Source: Eutrigla gurnardus
Taxonomy: Eukaryota > Chordata > Actinopteri > Perciformes > Triglidae
Reading direction: 5' to 3'
DNA: 64,000 bases
NCBI GenBank assembly: GCA_963514095.1
Contig: OY741265.1
Location: forward strand, 1,441,121 to 1,505,120
Notes under the pieces: generated by a model
Told to the model about the DNA's origin: nothing
Databases searched by the model: none
The model's input: only the letters and a program-made list of their open reading frames with translations
Shown here: positions 13,887 to 22,715 of the stretch, piece after piece
How the letters are laid out: every line of letters begins with the position of its first letter
How positions within the stretch are numbered: the first letter of the stretch is position 1
Position numbers and translations under genes: made by a program

Positions 13887-14135
13887 CTTGAGTCTCGGCT
13901 CTGCGGGCTGCCGTCCCGTGTGGGCTGTCACCGCCGCACAGCTGTCACTCAAACGCGGCGCACGACTACTTCCTGGACGGACTTCCTGGTGCCGGGCTCG
14001 CCGGTAGACTCGCTTTTTAAAAAAATATATTTTATTATTATTTTTTTAAACAAATGAACCCGAAACCCGTTTCTCAGCTCGACATACCTGGGCGTGAAAT
14101 AATTAGCATGTGGGTCTTTGTGTGCTTCTCCAAAC

Positions 14136-14137
<2 letters not shown>

Positions 14138-14209
<72 letters not shown>
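14138..14209. repeat. (CA)n microsatellite in the divergent promoter
   Basis: About 36 uninterrupted CA dinucleotides, ending 19 bp before the E-box palindrome. Length is likely polymorphic. Confidence 0.97.
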
Positions 14210-14211
<2 letters not shown>

Positions 14212-14227
14212 ATCCGAGCGAGGCGGT

Positions 14228-14237
14228 GTCACGTGAC
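14228..14237. promoter_or_regulatory. CLEAR-type E-box palindrome GTCACGTGAC
   Basis: GTCACGTGAC is a perfect 10-bp palindrome identical to the consensus CLEAR motif bound by TFEB/TFE3/MITF-class factors. It lies about 315 bp upstream of the rab22a start codon and about 340 bp from the ppp4r1l start. Binding is inferred. Confidence 0.55.
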
Positions 14238-14414
14238 CCGCTCCCCGTAGTTCAAGATGGAGCCGGGGATCCGGTGGCTTCACGGTTAGCTTCTTTACTA
14301 ATAATAATAATCACACTATGATGGCAAAGACGAGGGGCCGCCGGACGTTTATTTAACGGCAAAAACTTGGAGCGAGATTTATAACTCAACGTGAGACGCA
14401 GCTTACGATCACCG

Positions 14415-14422
14415 TGACGTCA
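14415..14422. promoter_or_regulatory. Consensus CRE TGACGTCA
   Basis: An exact CREB/ATF palindrome lies 130 bp upstream of the rab22a ATG, probably within or close to its 5' UTR. Function is inferred from the consensus and position. Confidence 0.5.
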
Positions 14423-14551
14423 CATCGTTGATAAAACACCCGAAGAAACATTTGAAGATTAAAAAAGGTTAACCCAGAGAAGAACAGCTGTCCATGGTCA
14501 TCATCATCAACATCAGCATCACACTGCGGTTCTGATCGAGAGCAGATCGGC

Positions 14552-14608
14552 ATGGCGCTCAGAGAGCTGAAGGTTTGTCTCCTGGGGGTAAGTGGAGATC
14601 GATTATTG

Positions 14609-14665
<57 letters not shown>

Positions 14666-17600
14666 AAACGTGTGTGCCTGACGTGATCCATACTGCTCCA
14701 TACAAGTGTGTTCACATGAGTTAGAGGAGACACAAACACACACACACTTGTATCAGCTGTTCTGTGAATGTTAGGAGCAACACTGGTGCAGGTCTACATT
14801 TCTGCTACCAGCACTTCATCACTACATCACATTTCCTCGTCTCCATCATCCACTAATGAGCTTAAATTAGAGTTTAAATGATCACTAAGTTGATCAGTAG
14901 AATACTCATCTTCATAACGTTTTTATCAAGGCCAAGCTGTCACCAACTTTTCTGCTGTTATTGACATTTTATAGACTAAATAATAAACCCAGACAATGAA
15001 CATAACAATTGGTTACATGTCTCATCATTATATAGCTTTCTTAAACACTATTAACCACCTTTACTGCCCTTAGTATACAATAAGACCCACTAATAACATT
15101 CATGGATGCACAGACGACAGTTCTGATGTTTAAAATTCTATTCTAATTCTGTCTGCCCGCCCATCCATCCGTCCACCCATCTGTCTGTCTGTCTGCCTGC
15201 CTGTCTGTCTGCCTGTCTACCTATGCAGTGTGTAACAGCAGTATATTCTCATGCCATAAAGAAGCAATCCCGTCCGGGCACAATGGGTTTTGTAGCTGTG
15301 ATTATACTTGTAGAAATAGTTTGTGAGCGTGTTTAGTGAGCAGCGAGGTTGTTGTGTGTCTGCAGGACACCGGCGTTGGAAAGTCCAGTATTGTTTGGAG
15401 GTTTGTGGAGGACAGCTTCGACCCGAACATCAACCCGACCATCGGGTGAGTTCCTGCCGTCGCCCACATGCTCTGTTTGTTCTGTTCCATCGGTTTGTTG
15501 CAGGACGTCGTCACATACTCAGTTCATTTCTGTCTATTTGTGCATCCAATAAAGCCAAGAGAAAACAATATTCATCAATCAGCAACAATTTTCATAATCA
15601 GCCAATTAATTAAATCATACCAAAAGTTTTCATGTGGGAATTTTTTATTTTTTTGGATACATTGATTATTTAAGATTATTGAGAAAGAAAACAATTGTTA
15701 GTTGCAGCCCTTATCAATTCTGATAATTAGTCACTTATTTATTAAGCAATTACAAATACGCCAATATTTTTAATAAAAATCCATTATTTAAATGTTTTTA
15801 TTATTTTGCCTGTTTTATGAATGAAATACTTTGTTGTTGTAGCTGTGGGTCAACTCAAGTTTACAACAGTTTACCACATTGCTTCTCCAACCTTTTGCCA
15901 TGTTGTCGATGATGATCACTCAGGACAAGAGCCTGACCACTACATAACATCAGTGCCAATATGATTTACCAATCATCCCAGATATATCCGTCAGCATGTC
16001 AGTCATGCAGAAGTGTACGACATGTTTGAAGTACATTACAAACTGTTGAGACCAAATGCTGACGTCACTATCGTCCTCAAACGTCTGAATGTTTTACATC
16101 TTATTCTTCATCAGAGTGGGCAGATAATTTAAGATATCTCAAACCACCCGATGATCTAAATGAAGATGTGGTCTATAATTAAACAATAACAGTGAAATCA
16201 AATGTGATATTTCCTGTATATTCATCACTGGGTGTTTTCTCTCCACCAGGGCTTCCTTCATGACGAAGACCGTGCAATACCAGAACGAGCTGCACAAGTT
16301 CCTGATCTGGGACACTGCGGGGCAGGAGCGGGTCAGTGATTCGAGGGTTTGGCCTCCAGCTTTGTGTAGTAAAAACTGGACTGTTGGAGAATTCACACGT
16401 GTTTCTATGTTCAATCAGTTTGACTCGATCACTCCTCCCACGTGTTTTTTTTAAAGAAAGTCGTAAAGCGACCTGCATGTGTGCATGAAGCACTCCCTCA
16501 ACCAGCCGGGAAAGTGTAGTTACTCATGACTTCTGATAGGGGGCAACGTTCACCTTCCTATAGGAGCTCTGCTCACCAGTAACCTACATCCTTCAGCGCT
16601 CTTGAGTCAGGATTTCAATGACACTGGTGCTGTCATGAATGTGTATTGATAAGATCAGATCCATCTTTTATTAGAAACGTCGGTTTGTCTTCCTACGTCT
16701 TTAGTCTTCGCCCTGCCTCTCCCTCTCCGACCTTCTTCCTCATTGCATTCATACATTTAACACACAAATAAAGGAGTGCCGTGGCTTCCTTTAATCTTGC
16801 ATTCACGTCTGGAACTTGTTTGTCAGCAGTGTCCAGGTGTCACTTCTTATGTCATGAATCATCACGAGATTCCAGATCATACGCACCGTAAAGAAACGTG
16901 TTTCCCATGTCAACGTGTACAATGAATTCTTCTTTGCCAAACAACGTCACATCTAAGTCTTACAAATAGATTAATAGTATGGTAACAAAGTCATTTAAAA
17001 AAAGGCTCATCACAGGAGCCCCCTACAGGTGATGTGATATATGGAACAGGATACATGTTTAGCATTTAAACACTTCAAGCCCGAGACGATGACAGCATAA
17101 GGAACTACTTTCTCTTCTGACTCACATTAGCTCTCCACATCACTTCCTCTCTTTCTATTATCTCCTGCACAATCCCCTGCTGTTGTCATGTCGTATCCCT
17201 GCAGTTGTTCTCTCCGGAGGTGAGATAAGACGCTGTTTGTCCTTTACTCCCCCCCTCCCCCATTTCGGGGCCTCGGCTTCTTCACGGCCTTGAGGAGACA
17301 TCAATGCAGTTTAAGATAAGACGATTGGATGAAACCCGAACTCTCTCAGCCCACTGGCGTGTGCAACCACTGTGTCTTATCAGAGTGACTCTCTGATCCA
17401 CATCCGAGCCCCCCCCCCCCCCCTCCCTTAGATTCCCCTTTGTGTTTTCTCCTCTGGAATCTCTTTCCTTGGCGGCAGTCTATTCTTTTCCATTTTCTCC
17501 ACCCTTTTTCATTCCTACATATCCCCACGTTTTCAGTCCCACGTGGCCCTCGGCTTCCCCCGGGGCTTCACATCTGTGTGTGAAAACGTAGGAACATTCC

Positions 17601-20600
17601 TCTGCTAGGGTTTTAGTGTGTGTGTGAGGTATTTTGAAGCCCCTCTTGGCTTGTTTTCTGACTTCTGTGGAGCTTTGGCCCATCAGAGTGTTGAGTTGAG
17701 AAAGGGGGAACACAAAGCTGCAGCAATGCACATGGAAGCAGGAAGCAGAGCAAAAAAACAACTACAGTCCACATCTCGGACCAGACGAGGCCTCACGAGT
17801 TCACGAGAGCTTCAGCAGCCGTCAGGACGAAGTGAACCTGGCATCCGACTGGATCTGGACGGGTCTTTCACTCTGCACCGGCTTGTGGTTTCTACGGCAA
17901 TGAATCAGCATTTGCCAGGCATTACCGGGGCCGTTTACCAGGGCGGCTGTTTACCAGGGCGGCTGTTTACCAGGGAGGCCGTTTACCAGGGCTGTTTACC
18001 GGGGCGGCTGTTTACCGGGACCATTTACCGGGCGGCTGTTCACCGGGGCTGTTTACCAGGGCGGCTGTTAACCAGGGCGGCTGTTTACCGGGGCCGTTTA
18101 CCAGGGCTGTTTACCGGGTCGGCTGTTTACCGGGACCATTTACCGGGCAGCTGTTCACCGGGGCCGTTTACCGGGGCCGCTGTTCACCGGGGCCGCTGTT
18201 CACCGGGGCCGTTTACCAGGGCGGCTGTTTACCAGGGCGGCTGTTTACCAGGGAGGCTGTTTACCGGGGCCGTTTACCGGGGCCGTTTACCGGGGCGGCT
18301 GTTTACCGGGGCTGTTTATCGGGGCGGCTGTTTACCGGGGGGCTGTTTATCGGGGCTGTTTATCGGGGCGGCTGTTTACCGGGGCCGTTTACCGGGGCCG
18401 TTTACCGGGGCTGTTTATCGGGGCGGCTGTTTACCGGGGGGCTGTTTACCGGGGCTGTTTATCGGGGCGGCTGTTTACCGGGGCTGTTTACCGGGGGGCT
18501 GTTTATCGGGGCTGTTTACCAGGGAGGCTGTTTACCGGGGCCGTTTACCGGGGCCGTTTACCGGGGCGGCTGTTTACCGGGGCTGTTTATCGGGGCGGCT
18601 GTTTACCGGGGGGCTGTTTATCGGGGCGGCTGTTTACCGGGGCTGTTTATCGGGGCGGCTGTTTACCGGGGCTGTTTATCGGGGCGGCTGTTTACCGGGG
18701 CTGTTTATCGGGGCGGCTGTTTATCGGGGCGGCTGTTTACCGGGGCGGCTGTTTACTGGGGCGGCTGTTTACCGGGGCGGCTGTTTACCGGGGCTGTTTA
18801 TCGGGGCGGCTGTTTACCGGGGCTGTTTATCGGGGCGGCTGTTTACCGGGGCTGTTTATCGGGGCGGCTGTTTATCGGGGCGGCTGTTTACCGGGGCGGC
18901 TGTTTACTGGGGCCGCTGTGTGGCCAGACGTCTGGCCTTCGCCGTGATGGCTCTCTCCGGTGAAGGCGGAGGGAGACCACACAGGACTGGTGGCAGCACC
19001 GACACCAGCCAATGAAACAGCTCTCTCTCCCCTCAGTTGCCGCTGCCAAAACATATCCCGAAGCTGGATCCCCGTCGGTGGACTCGGCCAGTAACAACTA
19101 TAATTATGTGGAATGTGTGCTTTTCCTGAGGTAGCGGTGTCACTCTGAGATGGATACTTTATTCCATCGTATTGTAAGGGAAAATTAAATTTGGCGGGAA
19201 GGAGGCCGGGTTGATTCCCAGTGAAGATCTCTTTCAGACGAGGCTTGTTTCTTTTAGAATAAATATCATTAGTTAATACGTGACACGTGGTTTTATTGAC
19301 TGGTAAATAAGCAGAGTGCATAAAAGTGAGGTGAGGAGATGGAGGGGGAATGAATCCTTCTTTTTGAAACATTCCCATTTTGACGTTTACTGTAGGTTTG
19401 CTCTGCTAACAAAGAAACAGTTATAACCTCAAAATCACGTAGCTAAAATATTTGACATATTGCATCGCTGGGGCTGATGGGAATGCTTTGCAGTTTTTTT
19501 ATTGTTTAAAAATAACTGTTTTGTTATGACAGTGGGCTAAACTGTTTTTTGTTTTTTATTTCCAGGCCCATACAATCGTTTATAATACATATTCTTCTCA
19601 ATTAGCCATCTGTAAATTTACATTTGTATCCCACAGCAAGGCATCACAGGACATTATTACATACATGCTGTAACATAGACCTAACTGTATTTCAAAATAA
19701 AGTAATATAAAATAAGAAGATAAACTAAATAAAATCAGAACAAAATTGTTGGGGTAAAACTCAAAGACACAAATCCCGAAGGGATTTAACATAAGAAAAC
19801 AAAAATGAGACAACTGACGGCCGTACCAGTGTGACGTGAAGTTTTCAATGAGCATCGGAACGAATTTCACCAGAGAAATACCCAAAAACCTGGCAAAAAG
19901 AGAACCCGGCCTCAGAAGAGCACACGTTGCTCTGGTTACGCCGGGGCTTTGTGGTGTTATTAAGTTCAAATGTATAGTTTTCCATAAACATCAAAACGCT
20001 AACAGCTTTGGACACATTCTGCCCATCTCTGTCTGATGGCTTCCACATGTGTGAGGAGAGACTCCTTCCCTTTTCAGCCAAAGCCTCTCGGCTTCAAGGC
20101 TCCAACACTCGGCCTCCGCTTCAGTGAAGCTCCGAGTCCTCGTATCGGCTGAGTGTCATTGAGTCTGATTAACGTCTCATTAACATCAACGTGGGCGTAA
20201 CGGGTTAGCCATCGCTGTTTCTCCATCTACGGTGTGAACATAGATGTTTAGTGCCTTTCATATCCAAGTGAGAAAATCATCGTAAAACATTTTTAAACAA
20301 GATCTTGAATAAGATTATGATACATGTAATTCTTTGTCTGGACCAGAGATCTTCACCAGGGGGTCCAGGACCCCTAATGGGTCCGCAGAGTTACTGCAGG
20401 GGTCCCCGACATTATTTGATCCCAAACTGTTGTTCTTCTAAAACTTGAAATATGTCTTAAGAATACACATCATGAATACAACCTATCCTAATAATGTTCT
20501 CCAACATGCTAATGTTCAGAACATTAGCGTGTTGGAGAACTTCTTCAACACACTGTTCTCCAACATGCTAATGTTCTCCAACATGCTAATGTTTTCCAAC

Positions 20601-22623
20601 ACGCTAATGTTCTCCAACACGTTAATGTTCTCCAACACGCTAATGTTCTCCAACACGCTAATGTTCTCCAACATGCTAATGTTTTCCAACACGCTAATGT
20701 TTTCCAACACGCTAATGTTCTCCAACACGTTAATGTTCTCCAACACGCTAATGTTCTCCAACACGCTAATGTTCTCCAACACGTTAATGTTCTCCAACAT
20801 GCTAATGTTTTCCAACACGCTAATGTTCTCCAACACGTTAATGTTCTCCAACACGCTAATGTTCTCCAACACGCTAATGTTCTCCAACACGCTAATGTTC
20901 TCCAACACGCTAATGTTTTCCAACACGCTAATGTTTTCCAACACGCTAATGTTCTCCAACACGTTAATGTTCTCCAACACGCTAATGTTCTCCAACACGC
21001 TAATGTTCTCCAACACGTTAATGTTCTCCAACACGCTAATGTTTTCCAACACGTTAATGTTCTCCAACACGCTAATGTTCTCCAACACGCTAATGTTTTC
21101 CAACACGCTAATGTTCTCCAACACGTTAATGTTCTCCAACACGCTAATGTTCTCCAACACGTTAATGTTCTCCAACACGCTAATGTTTTCCAACACGTTA
21201 ATGTTCTCCAACACGTTAATGTTCTCCAACACGCTAATGTTCTCCAACACGTTAATGTTCTCCAACACGCTAATGTTCTCCAACACGTTAATGTTCTCCA
21301 ACACGCTAATGTTCTCCAACACGTTAATGTTCTCCAACACGTTAATGTTCTCCAACACGCTAATGTTTTCCAACACGCTAATGTTTTCCAACACGCTAAT
21401 GTTTTCCAACACGTTAATGTTCTCCAACACGCTAATGTTCTCCAACACGCTAATGTTCTCCAACACGCTAATGTTCTCCAACACGCTAATGTTTTCCAAC
21501 ACGCTAATGTTCTCCAACACGCTAATGTTCTCCAACACGTTAATGTTCTCCAACACGTTAATGTTCTCCAACACGTTAATGTTCTCCAACACGCTAATGT
21601 TCTCCAACACGTTAATGTTCTCCAACATGCTAATGTTCTCCAACACGCTAATGTTCTCCAACACACTAATGTTCTCCAACTTTCTCCATCTCCCTGTAGT
21701 TTCGAGCTCTGGCACCGATGTACTACAGAGGGTCGGCGGCAGCCATCATCGTTTATGACATCACCAAAGAGGTATTTACGTTTTGAATCACAACGTTCTA
21801 ATTAAACATTTGCAGGGTTTAGTTCCATGTCTGTCCTTTTTAACTGTGTATGAGAGGAATAGTTTGACATGTTGGGAAATGTACGTATTTGTGTTGAAGG
21901 TTGATCACACTGTTGTCTGTATACATATAATGCCACAGCCAGCAACCCTTAGCTTAGCTTAGCATAAAGACTGGAAACGGAGGAAACAGCTAGCCTAGCT
22001 GCATCCTCTAAACTCACTTAAGCAACTTAACAACTTAAACTTACTTAATTAAACACGTATTTCTTCTTTGTTAAATCCATATAAGAAACAACGTGTAATA
22101 ACAACAATTCCCCTTTTTAATGAGGTCATAAACCGGACTATTTCTTCAAAAAAGAAGAAACTGTTGTTTATTTATGACCTTTAGAGGTGTAGAGGATTTA
22201 GTTCTGTGCTGTGAACACGAGTGGTATCTGTCTTCTAATCTAACTAAACCTCCCTGGGGGGGGAGCGTTCTGCTGGTTCAGTGTAACTGAGTGTCGGTTC
22301 TCATCAGGAATCCTTCCAGACTCTGAAGAACTGGGTGAAGGAGCTGCGGCAGCACGGCCCTCCCAACATCGTGGTCGCCATCGCTGGAAACAAATGTGAC
22401 CTGTTGGACGCCAGGTGAACCTAGACACCTGATATAATAACCTGATACTGGTCCTCATTCTGGTCCTCATATTAGCTCTCACACTGGTCCTCGTACTGGT
22501 TATCATTCTGGTCCTCATACTATAAGACCTGAGTGGGACGGTTGTGTTTATCGACACAGGACTACATCATCTTTCATATTAAAACCTTTTGAGGAGTATT
22601 TTAAGATGTTGTTCCCAGAACCC

Positions 22624-22715
<92 letters not shown>

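Larger units (their letters stand above)
13887..14551. promoter_or_regulatory. Shared divergent promoter of ppp4r1l and rab22a
   Basis: The two start codons face away from each other across 665 bp, so one interval must serve both genes. It carries CpG-rich flanks, a CA tract at about 14138-14209, an E-box palindrome at 14228-14237 and a CRE at 14415-14422. No TATA box was seen near either start. Transcription start sites cannot be fixed from sequence alone. Confidence 0.75.

Noticed and set aside
17618..19015. 465-codon open frame rich in FTGAVYRG-like repeats
   Set aside because: It passes through mixed 13- and 16-bp units, so it reads the repeat in all phases; no conserved protein outside the array.
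20445..21758. 437-codon plus-strand and 373-399-codon minus-strand open frames
   Set aside because: They are periodic six-residue repeats produced by the stop-free 18-bp minisatellite in rab22a intron 3, open on both strands, and they run over a genuine exon boundary.
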